Positions 7,433-14,444 of a stretch of 16,663 nucleotides of DNA are shown here, one piece after another. The stretch's first letter is position 1. Each line of letters begins with the position of its first letter. The DNA is from Pirellulales bacterium (GTDB taxonomy: Bacteria; Planctomycetota; Planctomycetia; Pirellulales; Thermoguttaceae). The stretch is from contig DAOWNK010000035.1 in NCBI GenBank assembly GCA_030642635.1, positions 1-16,663 on the forward strand, read 5' to 3'. Below the pieces are notes generated by a model. The model did no database searches, had not been told where the DNA came from, and saw only the letters and a list, made by a program, of their open reading frames with translations. Position numbers and translations under genes: made by a program.

Positions 7433-7598
7433 CCCCAATACCGTTGAATTAAGGACAGACATTGACAGCAACACAGTGGCACCGGCGTCTCGCCGGTGGT
7501 GCATAAGTATAGGTATTACTTCGAGTTACATCACACCGGCGGGACGCCGGTACCACTGTGTTTTCCTTGATATTACCACTAATTCAACGGTATTGGGG
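7433..7598. mobile_element. Non-autonomous 166-bp element with 19-bp terminal inverted repeats and 5-bp target duplication
   Basis: The ends CCCCAATACCGTTGAATTA (7433-7451) and its exact reverse complement (7580-7598) are perfect 19-bp terminal inverted repeats. The direct repeat CTTGC flanks both ends, the footprint of transposition. There is no transposase or meaningful frame inside, so it is MITE-like and must have been moved in trans. A second repeat element (7470-7562) is nested within it. The transposase family is not assigned. Confidence 0.82.
7470..7562. mobile_element. MITE-like hairpin element, copy 1
   Basis: The ends start AACACAGTGG and are near-perfect inverted repeats of about 29 bp, with two mismatches, one of which pairs as G-U in RNA on either strand. 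The central loop (GTGCATA...TTACTTCGAGTTA...TCA) is closely shared with copy 2 at 12963-13057. The right end continues into the 16-mer AAGGAAAACACAGTGG (minus strand, 7553-7568), also found twice beside copy 2. No coding content is evident. Confidence 0.88.
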
Positions 7599-7610
7599 CT
7601 TGCACGGCGG

Positions 7611-8801
7611 CTAAACTACGAATGCTTCGATCCGGTCGAATGCCGCCGCCAGGTTCTCCATGCTGGTGGCGAACGACACACGGGCGTAGCCCTCCGTACC
7701 GAAGGCGAATCCCATTACGGTGGCCACGTTCTGCTTATTCAACAGTTCCAGGCACCAGGTGGTGGAATCGTCGATTTGCACGCCGCTGTAGCTTCGGCCA
7801 AGGTGTTCGCTTATGTTGATGAATGCGTAGAACGCCCCGCCCATCTCGGCGCAACTTAGGCCGGAGATTTCCGCTATCCGCCGCGTGACGAACTCGCGCC
7901 GGCGGGCAAACTCGGCCAGCATCACATCGACACATTCCTGCGGACCGCAAATCGCAGCAATCGCGGCGTATTGGCCGATGCTCGACGGGCAGGAGGTCTC
8001 CTGGCTTTGCAAACCGCCGATCGCCTTGGCTACGTTCGCAGGCGAGATGGTCCAGCCGATCCGCCAGCCGGTCATCGCGTACGTCTTGCTGACACCGCCG
8101 ACGGTGATCGTCCGTTCTTGCAATCCAGGCCGGACGGTGGCGAAACTGGCGAACCGGTGCCCTTCGTATACCAGCCGCTCGTAGATTTCGTCGGCCACCA
8201 CCAGCAGATCGTGCTCGATGGCCACGTCGGCCAACTCGCTAAGCTCACCCGGCGTATACATGCTGCCGGTCGGATTGCTGGGACTGCACAACAGCAGCAG
8301 CTTCGTCCGCCCGGTTACTGCCCGGCGAAATTGCTCGACGGTCAGCTTGAAATCGTCCTCCTGCCTGGTTTGAACTACCACCGGCACGGCGCCGGTCAGC
8401 TTGACAAGCTCGACATAGCTGACCCAATACGGCGCAGGGATAATCACCTCGTCGCCGGGATTCAAAAGCACGGTGAATGCGTTGTGTAGTGCGTGTTTGG
8501 CGCCGTTGGAGACGACCACTTGATTCGGGGCATATTCCAGACCGTAAGCCGTCTGGTATTGTTGGACGACCGCCTGTTTCAGTTCCGGAATACCGCCGGC
8601 GGGCGTGTAGTGCGTGTGCCCGGCTTCCATGGCCTCGATAGCCGCCTGGCAGATGTGCTGCGGGGTGTCGAAGTCCGGCTCGCCGAGGCTCAGATCGTAG
8701 ACCGTCCGTCCGGCGGCCTTCAGTTCCTTCGCCTTGGTGGCCATGGTGATCGTGGCCGACGGCTCCAGCGCCTGTACGATTCGGGAGATGGTCGGTGGCA
8801 T
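7611..8801 (-). CDS. aspC: PLP-dependent aspartate aminotransferase (class I, subgroup I-beta type)
   Basis: The enzyme exchanges amino groups between aspartate and 2-oxoglutarate; relatives of this subgroup also use prephenate, so substrate is not certain. The 396 residues fit the family. Seen are YDLSLGEPDFDTP (35-47), PYWVSY with Trp126, SPSNPTG with Asn176, ADEIYERLVY with Asp204 and Tyr207, the PLP lysine Lys239 in GVSKTYAMTGWRIGW, and the carboxylate-binding Arg374 in YARVSFATS. The segment QSQETSCPSSIGQ (265-277) differs from the usual TSNP wording. The start ATG has AGGA 8 bases upstream (8810-8813). The TAG stop lies inside the palindromic repeat. It is convergent with the NRDE gene and divergent from inositol-phosphate synthase. 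Confidence 0.93.
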   Translation of the reverse strand: MPPTISRIVQALEPSATITMATKAKELKAAGRTVYDLSLGEPDFDTPQHICQAAIEAMEAGHTHYTPAGGIPELKQAVVQQYQTAYGLEYAPNQVVVSNGAKHALHNAFTVLLNPGDEVIIPAPYWVSYVELVKLTGAVPVVVQTRQEDDFKLTVEQFRRAVTGRTKLLLLCSPSNPTGSMYTPGELSELADVAIEHDLLVVADEIYERLVYEGHRFASFATVRPGLQERTITVGGVSKTYAMTGWRIGWTISPANVAKAIGGLQSQETSCPSSIGQYAAIAAICGPQECVDVMLAEFARRREFVTRRIAEISGLSCAEMGGAFYAFINISEHLGRSYSGVQIDDSTTWCLELLNKQNVATVMGFAFGTEGYARVSFATSMENLAAAFDRIEAFVV

Positions 8802-8835
8802 GGGGATATTCCTGTTGTTTTGAAAATGGTATTAA

Positions 8836-8851
8836 AAGCCGCTTGCGGCTT
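8836..8851. repeat. Short palindromic repeat of the GCCGCTTGCGGC family
   Basis: AAGCCGC and GCGGCTT flank a TT centre, a perfect 7-bp-arm palindrome. The surrounding 18-mer (8838-8855) matches those at 2363 and 10164 with one change. It lies about 35 bp upstream of the aminotransferase start, in the 172-bp divergent gap. Confidence 0.8.
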
Positions 8852-8973
8852 CGCAGCAGTTTATACCACCGGTTGACACAATTATGCATACACCGGACAA
8901 TCATAGTAGTTTGCCGTCTGGCTTCAAGTGACCCTGCCCCCCAAATACACGTTTTTCCAAAAATTTAAAACAC

Positions 8974-10164
8974 ATGGCAAGACCACATGTCGGCATCTGG
9001 CTAATCGGGGCGAAAGGAGGCGTGGCTACAACCGTCACGATGGGGCTGATCGCACTGAAAAACGGACTGATCGGCACCACAGGGCTTGTCAGCCGGCTGC
9101 CGCAATTCGAACACCTCGACCTGGCCGACTGGTCGGATTTCGTCGTGGGTGGGCATGAGATTCGCCGCGTTCCGCTGGCCGACGAGGCGATGCAACTAGC
9201 CGTAGAAAGCCGTATCGGCTCGCCGGAGTTGGTCGGCCGGTGCAAGGCCGAATTGGAGCAGATCGACGAGCGGATTCGCCCCGGCACGATCCAAAAGGTC
9301 GGCCCGACGATCGCCAAACTGGCCGACGAGGATATCCCCGACCGCGAAACACCCCGAGAGTCGGCCCAGCGGCTCAAGGGCGACCTGGCCGAGTTCATCG
9401 CAGCCGAGCGGCTCGAGCACGTGGTGGTGGTGAACGTCGCCTCTACGGAACCGCCGGCCGATGCGGCTGATATTCCGGCAAGGTGGTCCGAGTTGGAACT
9501 GCTGCTGTCGGATTCGCAAAAATGCCCGCTGCCGGCCAGTTCGCTCTACGCCGTCGCGGCGTTGGACTGCGGCTGTTCGTACGTGAACTTTACCCCGTCG
9601 CTCGGCTCTACACCAACAGCCATCGACGAGCTTGCCGGAAAGCGCAACACCCGACACGCCGGCTGCGACGGCAAGACCGGCGAGACGCTGATGAAAAGCG
9701 TATTGGCCCCGATGTTCGCCCGACGAAACCTAAAGGTGCTCAGTTGGGTCGGACACAACATATTCGGCAACCTCGACGGCAAGGTGCTGGACGACCCGAT
9801 CAACAAGCAAGCCAAGGTCTCCAGCAAGGACCACCTGATCGGCGAGATTCTCGGCTACCGGCCGCAGACACACGTGTCGATCGAGTACATCGAAAGCCTC
9901 GGCGATTGGAAGACCGCCTGGGACCACGTCCACTTTACCGGGTTCCTGGGCACGCCGATGACGTTGCAGTTCACATGGCAGGGTTGCGACTCGGTGCTGG
10001 CCGCGCCGTTGGTGCTCGACCTGGTGCGGTTTACCGATCTTGCCCGACGACGCGGCCAGACCGGACTTATGACGTTCCTGGCGAGCTTTTTCAAAAGCCC
10101 GTTGGGCGTAAAGGAACACCGGTTCGACCGCCAGTTCCAGATGTTGGAAGAATACTTAATTTAG
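8974..10164 (+). CDS. ino1: Myo-inositol-1-phosphate synthase
   Basis: The enzyme turns glucose 6-phosphate into inositol 1-phosphate (1D-myo-inositol 3-phosphate) using enzyme-bound NAD, the entry to inositol phospholipids and related solutes. The 396-residue protein starts VGIWLIGAKGGVATTV (6-21), the prokaryotic nucleotide-binding loop. The catalytic part has DGKTGETLMKSVLAPMF, NIFGNLDGKVLDDP with following lysines (KQAKVSSKD), SIEYIESLGDWKTAWDH and QFTWQGCDSVLAAPLVLDL, ending LASFFKSPLG. Start ATG 8974 has an AT-rich leader without Shine-Dalgarno sequence. Its TAG stop lies in a GCCGCTTGCGGC palindromic repeat. No inositol phosphatase or phosphatidylinositol synthase is adjacent, so the product's use is unknown. 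Confidence 0.9.
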   Translation: MARPHVGIWLIGAKGGVATTVTMGLIALKNGLIGTTGLVSRLPQFEHLDLADWSDFVVGGHEIRRVPLADEAMQLAVESRIGSPELVGRCKAELEQIDERIRPGTIQKVGPTIAKLADEDIPDRETPRESAQRLKGDLAEFIAAERLEHVVVVNVASTEPPADAADIPARWSELELLLSDSQKCPLPASSLYAVAALDCGCSYVNFTPSLGSTPTAIDELAGKRNTRHAGCDGKTGETLMKSVLAPMFARRNLKVLSWVGHNIFGNLDGKVLDDPINKQAKVSSKDHLIGEILGYRPQTHVSIEYIESLGDWKTAWDHVHFTGFLGTPMTLQFTWQGCDSVLAAPLVLDLVRFTDLARRRGQTGLMTFLASFFKSPLGVKEHRFDRQFQMLEEYLI

Positions 10165-10181
10165 CCGCTTGCGGCTTAGCA
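10162..10181. repeat. Short palindromic repeat overlapping the ino1 stop codon
   Basis: The sequence contains the 18-mer GCCGCTTGCGGCTTAGCA (10164-10181), identical to 2363-2380, with arms AGCCGC/GCGGCT. The TAG stop of ino1 (10162-10164) forms its left edge. It separates ino1 from the helicase gene. Confidence 0.82.
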
Positions 10182-10213
10182 AATAACAACTACCTTTACA
10201 CTGAAGACCAATC

Positions 10214-11566
10214 TTGTCAGAACAAAAACTACAATCGAAGCAGCGATCTAAACGACGACGGTCGCGGCAAGGTCCAAAGCCGCCGTCGCAACCGACGTCC
10301 GAACGAAAATCGACCTCGGAGAAACCGGTCGCATTCGGTGCGATGGGACTGTCCGACGCGATGCTCAAAACGCTTTTGGCGGCCGATTACCTCGAGCCGA
10401 CGCCGATCCAGTCGGGGTTGATCCCCCGCGCGCTGGTCGGCGTCGACGTGATGGGCCAGGCACAGACCGGCACAGGAAAAACCGCCGCGTTTGCAATACC
10501 GATCATCGAACAACTCACACCGCACAAAAAGGGGAGCCACCCGCAGGCGCTCGTGCTTGTGCCCACCCGAGAACTGGCAGTCCAGGTACGCGACGAGTGC
10601 GCGAAGCTGGCCGCCGGGCATAAAGCCGGCGTTGTGGCCTTATACGGCGGCAAGCCGATCCGCCAACAGATGGAAAAGCTCCAGCGCGGCGCAGAAATCG
10701 TAGTCGGCACGCCGGGGCGCGTGATGGACCTTATGGACCGTGCCGTGCTTATGCTCGGTGAGCTGCGTTTCGTCGTGCTAGACGAGGCCGACCGGATGCT
10801 CGACATCGGTTTCCGACCCGATATCGAGAAGATTCTGCGCCGCTGTCCGCAGTCGCGTCAGACGCTGTTGCTCAGCGCCACGATCCCACCGCCCGTGAAG
10901 CGATTGGCCGTAAAATATATGCGCGAGCCGGAGTCGTTGGACTTCTCGCCGAAGGACCTCTCGGTCGAAACGATCGAGCAGTTTTACTTCACGGTCGATC
11001 CGAAGTGCAAGTTCGACCTGTTGGTTAAGCTGCTTGCCCGCGAGAAACCCTACCAGGCGATCGTCTTCTGCCGCACCAAGCGCGGCACAGATCGTGTGCA
11101 TCGGCGACTGTCCAGAAAATTCAAATCGGCCGATACCATCCATGGCGACCTGCAGCAGACCGCCCGCGATCGGGTAATGCGAAGTTTCCGTGCCGGCGAT
11201 ATCCGGATACTCGTGGCAACCGACGTGGTCGGCCGGGGGATCGACGTGACGAGCATCTCGCACATTATCAACTACGACATTCCGCAGTTCTGCGACGACT
11301 ACATCCATCGCGTCGGCCGTGCCGGGCGGATGGGCCGCGAGGGTGTCGCATTTACTTTCGTTACACCCGAGGAAGGGAACGAACTGACAAGGATCGAAAT
11401 GCGAATCAACCGACTGCTCGTGCGAAAGGAAATCGAGGGTTTCGACGCGCTGGCCAAACCGCAGGCTGACGAAAACTTCGACGCGGCCACCGGTGAACCG
11501 ATCGAACCGCCCAAGCCGAAGCCGGTGTTCGGTGCACGCACACGCCGGCACCGCCGGGCGCTGTAA
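10214..11566 (+). CDS. rhlE: DEAD-box RNA helicase, RhlE-like
   Basis: DEAD-box proteins unwind RNA with ATP, in ribosome assembly or mRNA decay. All helicase motifs are present: the Q motif with Phe41 and PTPIQ (Gln66), AQTGTGKT (83-90), PTRELA (117-122), TPGRV, DEAD (190-193), SAT (221-223), ATDVVGRGID and HRVGRAGRMGR (365-375). The start is TTG 10214: an in-frame TGA at 10202 blocks any upstream start, no ATG or GTG occurs until Met44, and starting there would remove the Q-motif Phe. Residues 1-37 are basic and low complexity (SKQRSKRRRSRQG), and the C-terminus is short and basic, both suited to RNA binding. It follows ino1 by 49 bp and precedes the next gene by 18 bp. Confidence 0.93.
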   Translation: MSEQKLQSKQRSKRRRSRQGPKPPSQPTSERKSTSEKPVAFGAMGLSDAMLKTLLAADYLEPTPIQSGLIPRALVGVDVMGQAQTGTGKTAAFAIPIIEQLTPHKKGSHPQALVLVPTRELAVQVRDECAKLAAGHKAGVVALYGGKPIRQQMEKLQRGAEIVVGTPGRVMDLMDRAVLMLGELRFVVLDEADRMLDIGFRPDIEKILRRCPQSRQTLLLSATIPPPVKRLAVKYMREPESLDFSPKDLSVETIEQFYFTVDPKCKFDLLVKLLAREKPYQAIVFCRTKRGTDRVHRRLSRKFKSADTIHGDLQQTARDRVMRSFRAGDIRILVATDVVGRGIDVTSISHIINYDIPQFCDDYIHRVGRAGRMGREGVAFTFVTPEEGNELTRIEMRINRLLVRKEIEGFDALAKPQADENFDAATGEPIEPPKPKPVFGARTRRHRRAL

Positions 11567-11574
11567 TGTTTAGT

Positions 11575-11580
11575 GGAGGA
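11575..11580 (+). promoter_or_regulatory. Ribosome binding site setting the start of the C_GCAxxG_C_C gene
   Basis: GGAGGA lies 4 bases before ATG 11585. A GTG at 11573 in the same frame would place this site inside the coding sequence, so ATG 11585 is preferred. Confidence 0.7.
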
Positions 11581-11584
11581 AGAC

Positions 11585-12196
11585 ATGAAAAAAACTATCA
11601 CGACCAACCGGCAACCGTCCGACCAGCAGAGCCGACGCAGAATGTTGTGTTGTTTAACCGGGGCAGGAGTTGGCCTGACCGTCGGCAGCCTAGCGTGGTG
11701 CGAAGAAATCGAGAAAATACTTAAACAGGGTGATAAGATCGATCTGGACGGCCGGAGAAAAGAAATCATCGAAAAGGCATACGAGCTTGGTTACGACTAC
11801 GAGAAAAAATATGGAGGCTGTGCACAGTGTACCGTCGCTGCACTACAAGATGCGATTCCGTTCGTTCCGGTCGATAAGGGACTATTCAGAGGGGCCGGTT
11901 GCCTCGACGGCGGAGCAACCCCGGTCGGCACACAGAACTGCGGAGCATTCACAGGCTCTGGAATGGTGATCGGCTATCTGTGTGGCAGGACAAGAAATGG
12001 GCAATTCAAAGGCGACGGCAAACTCTCACATAAGTTGATCCACAAGGTCTATGACCGTTTTAAGCAGGAATACGGGAGCGTGTTGTGTGAGGATGTGCTG
12101 GAAAAGGCGAAGAAAGACTGCCCGGAAGTGGTGGGAAGGGCAACAAGGTGGACCGCAGAAGTGCTGCTCGAGGAGTTTACCAACCACGATGGCTAG
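11585..12196 (+). CDS. C_GCAxxG_C_C-family protein with predicted Tat signal
   Basis: The 203-residue product belongs to the small cysteine-rich family named for its spaced cysteines; its biochemical role is not known. The N-terminus has SRRRMLCCLTGAGVGLTVGS (16-35), a twin-arginine signal with a following hydrophobic stretch, so it is probably exported folded, with a bound cofactor or metal. Conserved family features are KKYGGCAQCTVAALQ (74-88), GAGCLDGG (103-110), NCGAFTGSGMVIGYLCG (118-134) and late cysteines 168 and 179. There are ten cysteines in all, two of them (22, 23) in the signal. Many family members lack a signal, so export is notable. It lies 18 bp after the helicase gene and overlaps the convergent M50 tail by 20 bp. 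Confidence 0.82.
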   Translation: MKKTITTNRQPSDQQSRRRMLCCLTGAGVGLTVGSLAWCEEIEKILKQGDKIDLDGRRKEIIEKAYELGYDYEKKYGGCAQCTVAALQDAIPFVPVDKGLFRGAGCLDGGATPVGTQNCGAFTGSGMVIGYLCGRTRNGQFKGDGKLSHKLIHKVYDRFKQEYGSVLCEDVLEKAKKDCPEVVGRATRWTAEVLLEEFTNHDG

Positions 12197-12923
12197 TATA
12201 CATTTGCAACATTGCAAAGCTGCTGTAGGCCAGGTAGCCGAACAGTAGGACGATAAACAACTCTCGCACCGTCACGGCCAGCAGTGCAATGCCGACCGCC
12301 GCGATTATCGAAAGTATCAGCGACTGGCGAATCCCGTCGTGTGGATTCAGCAGCAAAAAAACCTCTCGGGAAATCCGGCCGCCGTCCAGCGGATAGATCG
12401 GTAACAGGTTCACCAGCCCCCAGATGATGTTGATAAACAACATTTGAAACAGGAAGTTTGTAAGCAACTCGGAGCCGACCAGTCCCATTAAAATCCTGAC
12501 GCCCAATTGGCCGCCAAGCTCGAACCCTACTCGGTATCCGGTGAGAATAATGCCGGCAACGATAACCGCAGCGAGCAGGAACCCAGCCGCAGGACCGGCG
12601 GCTGAAATCAGCACTTGCGGCAACGGCCCGGAGCCTTTCGTGCGGTGCTGTTGAGCCTGATCGTACGAGGTCAGCCCACCCATTCCGTACAGTGTGATCC
12701 ACGGACGAAACCCGTATGCAAGCATAGCCGTTGCGTGACCTAATTCGTGGAAAAGAATGCACACGAAAAGTGCCGCCACCCAACTTAGCAGGTGCCTGAC
12801 GTCGGGGCTGCTCATCCCGAGCAACAAGGCGACAAGCCAGAAGAACGGATGCACGCGAACGGGAATCCCGAAAAGCGAGAAGTTCAAATCGCCTTGCGTG
12901 CGTTGCGGTTCGCCAAGTAACAT
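12177..12923 (-). CDS. M50 family site-2-protease-like membrane metallopeptidase
   Basis: M50 proteases cut membrane-spanning substrates within the bilayer and often act in signalling. The 248-residue protein is nearly all hydrophobic. It has zinc ligands HELGH at 59-63 (FCILFHELGHAT region) and a third ligand in NLLPIYPLDGGR (172-183, Asp180). The start ATG 12923 has CAGGA 6 bases upstream and begins MLLGEPQRTQGDLNFSLFGIPVRVHPFF, a usual beginning; the frame is open farther upstream through the repeat element, but that would be unlikely coding. No PDZ domain is seen, so this is the minimal form. It follows lpxB by 136 bp with the repeat between. Substrate unknown. Confidence 0.88.
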   Translation of the reverse strand: MLLGEPQRTQGDLNFSLFGIPVRVHPFFWLVALLLGMSSPDVRHLLSWVAALFVCILFHELGHATAMLAYGFRPWITLYGMGGLTSYDQAQQHRTKGSGPLPQVLISAAGPAAGFLLAAVIVAGIILTGYRVGFELGGQLGVRILMGLVGSELLTNFLFQMLFINIIWGLVNLLPIYPLDGGRISREVFLLLNPHDGIRQSLILSIIAAVGIALLAVTVRELFIVLLFGYLAYSSFAMLQMYTSHRGW

Positions 12924-12941
12924 TTGAAATCCTGGATCTGA

Positions 12942-12973
12942 AAGGAAAACACAGTGGAAGGAAAACACAGTGG
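12942..12973. repeat. Two tandem 16-bp copies of the element end
   Basis: AAGGAAAACACAGTGG occurs at 12942-12957 and again immediately at 12958-12973, the second copy running into the left end of the element at 12963. The same 16-mer lies on the minus strand at the right end of copy 1 (7553-7568). Confidence 0.85.
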
Positions 12974-13057
12974 CGCCGGCGTCTCGCCGGTGGTGCATAG
13001 GTGTATGTGTTACTTCGAGTTAGGTCACACCGGCGAGACGCCGGCGCCACTGTGTTT
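12963..13057. mobile_element. MITE-like hairpin element, copy 2
   Basis: Arms at 12963-12992 and 13028-13057 are perfect 30-bp reverse complements (beginning AAACACAGTGGCGCCGGCGT). The 35-bp loop resembles that of copy 1, sharing GTGCATA and TTACTTCGAGTTA. The right end stops 2 bp from the lpxB stop codon, so the element fills most of the lpxB-M50 gap. No gene is encoded. It could form a strong RNA hairpin. Confidence 0.92.
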
Positions 13058-13059
13058 GA

Positions 13060-14319
13060 CTAAATGGGAGTTGTTTCACCCACCGGCACGAAATGCGGAC
13101 GTGGGATCGGCACCGACCGGTCGGCCAAGATGTTTACAATATACTCTGCCGCCCGGCTCGAGGCACCGCCGTGCGCCACCTTGGCCTTGAGTCGTTCAAG
13201 CTCTGCAATGCGTAATTTTCGCTTTGATCCGTCATTGAGCCATTCGATCACATGCGCGGCGATCTGCTGCGATTTGTCCTCGCACGTCAAGTACTCTGGA
13301 AACAACACCTTTTCCGCCCCTTCCTGTGACGAATCGTACGGCGTGATATCCGCCGGATACAACTCGTCGGTCGAGAGCAGATTTACAAGCGTAATGTACT
13401 TCACCTTGCGGAAAAACCTCTGTACGAAATATGCGAACCGGCTGACCCAGTACAGGATGACCGTCGGCTTGGTGTGATAGAGCAACTCCAACGATACGGA
13501 GCCGGAGACCGACATGCAGCAATCGGCCAGCCGCATCAGTTCCGGTGTTTTGCCAACGTAGACCTCGACCGGCACGCCGGCGGACTCGATCTCCCGCCGT
13601 ACCATTTCGGCATGGTGCGGCTTAAACGTGGCCATGGCGAACCGCACGTCCGGCGCCTTTTCTCTAACCAACGCGGCCGCCTTGAGGAACCACTTTGTGT
13701 TATGGGCGACCTCTTGCATCCGTGAGCCGGGCAGTATCGTTACCAGCGGGCCGGGCCGGCCGGAGTGTTCTCGCAAGAACTCCTCGTCGTACCGCTCGCG
13801 CCGGACCTGGTCGAAAAACGGATGGCCGACGAACGTGGCGTTGCAACCGTGCGCGAGAAACCAATCCGCCTCGAACGGCAAACTGCACAATATGTGGTCG
13901 ACCAGCCGTCGCATCTTCTTCACACGCCACTGTGCCCAACTCCAAATCTGCGGCGGTGCATAATAAAACACCGGAATGCCGTGCACCTTCGCACGACGTG
14001 CAATCCACCAGTTAAAACCCGGGTAGTCGATCAGCACCACGGCGTCGGGCCGATGGTGGCGGAAGTATCGGTCGGCTCGGCTTGCCAAGTTCCAGAACTT
14101 GTGCAGGTTCAACAGCACCCGGCCCACCCACATTACGGCCAGTGCGGTCAGATCGGCATGTAACCGGCACCCGGCCTGCGCCATTTTCGGCCCGCCGTAA
14201 CCGACCGCTTCGATATTGCCGCACCGGTGCTGTAATTGACGAATCAGGTTGGCCCCGTGCAGGTCGCCGCTGGGTTCTCCTGCCGAGAAAAAGATTTTCA
14301 GAGATTTTTGTGACGACAT
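13060..14319 (-). CDS. lpxB: Lipid-A-disaccharide synthase
   Basis: LpxB joins lipid X and UDP-diacylglucosamine into the lipid A disaccharide at the inner face of the inner membrane. From ATG 14319 the protein is 419 residues. Family features are FSAGEPSGDLHGANLI (11-26), GYGGPKM (40-46), VLIDYPGFNWWIA (95-107), FYYAPPQIWSWAQWR (118-132), FVGHPFFDQV (163-172), LPGSRMQEV (196-204) and SGSVSLELLYHTKPTVILY (272-290). The frame continues upstream to 14433, but that part covers the intergenic palindrome. Its presence implies a lipid A-bearing outer membrane, though other lpx genes are not in this window. It is transcribed toward the M50 gene. Confidence 0.95.
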   Translation of the reverse strand: MSSQKSLKIFFSAGEPSGDLHGANLIRQLQHRCGNIEAVGYGGPKMAQAGCRLHADLTALAVMWVGRVLLNLHKFWNLASRADRYFRHHRPDAVVLIDYPGFNWWIARRAKVHGIPVFYYAPPQIWSWAQWRVKKMRRLVDHILCSLPFEADWFLAHGCNATFVGHPFFDQVRRERYDEEFLREHSGRPGPLVTILPGSRMQEVAHNTKWFLKAAALVREKAPDVRFAMATFKPHHAEMVRREIESAGVPVEVYVGKTPELMRLADCCMSVSGSVSLELLYHTKPTVILYWVSRFAYFVQRFFRKVKYITLVNLLSTDELYPADITPYDSSQEGAEKVLFPEYLTCEDKSQQIAAHVIEWLNDGSKRKLRIAELERLKAKVAHGGASSRAAEYIVNILADRSVPIPRPHFVPVGETTPI

Positions 14320-14323
14320 TCGT

Positions 14324-14412
14324 GTACTTCCGTGTAAAATCAAAGTCGATTGCGGTGTAAAAGTATTGCAGATTTCACGGCCTGACGAAAGCGCAATTTT
14401 TTGCGGAAGTAC
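14324..14412. other. Gap upstream of lpxB bounded by a 9-bp inverted repeat
   Basis: GTACTTCCG at 14324-14332 is answered by CGGAAGTAC at 14404-14412, next to the palindrome at 14413. The sequence between is AT-rich and probably holds the lpxB promoter; I could not define -35 and -10 boxes with confidence. Confidence 0.35.
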
Positions 14413-14444
14413 ATTTAGCCGCCGTGCTTGCACGGCGGCTAAAT
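14413..14444. repeat. Intact palindromic repeat just after the ABC permease stop
   Basis: The 13-bp arms TTTAGCCGCCGTG and CACGGCGGCTAAA enclose a CTTG loop; an extra A-T pair makes a 14-bp stem. It starts at the base next to the permease stop codon (minus strand). It is the unoccupied form of the palindrome interrupted at 7415-7615. It could work as a hairpin at the mRNA end, but no T-run follows on the minus strand. Confidence 0.88.

Larger units (their letters stand above)
7415..7615. repeat. Palindromic repeat split by an inserted element
   Basis: The outer sequence TTTAGCCGCCGGGCTTGC (7415-7432) and CTTGCACGGCGGCTAAA (7599-7615) are the two halves of a palindromic repeat whose unbroken relative is at 14414-14443. 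CTTGC appears on both sides of the insert (7428-7432 and 7599-7603). Removing the insert and one CTTGC restores a 30-bp palindrome that differs from the 14414 copy by one base. The TAG stop of the aminotransferase (7611-7613 on the minus strand) is part of the right half. Confidence 0.85.

Noticed and set aside
12193..13050. Minus-strand frame across the MITE and M50 gene
   Set aside because: It is a different frame of the M50 gene, and its first residues come from the element.
14413..14444. Classical intrinsic terminator
   Set aside because: The stem is strong, but neither strand has the T-run expected after it, so it is listed as a repeat.
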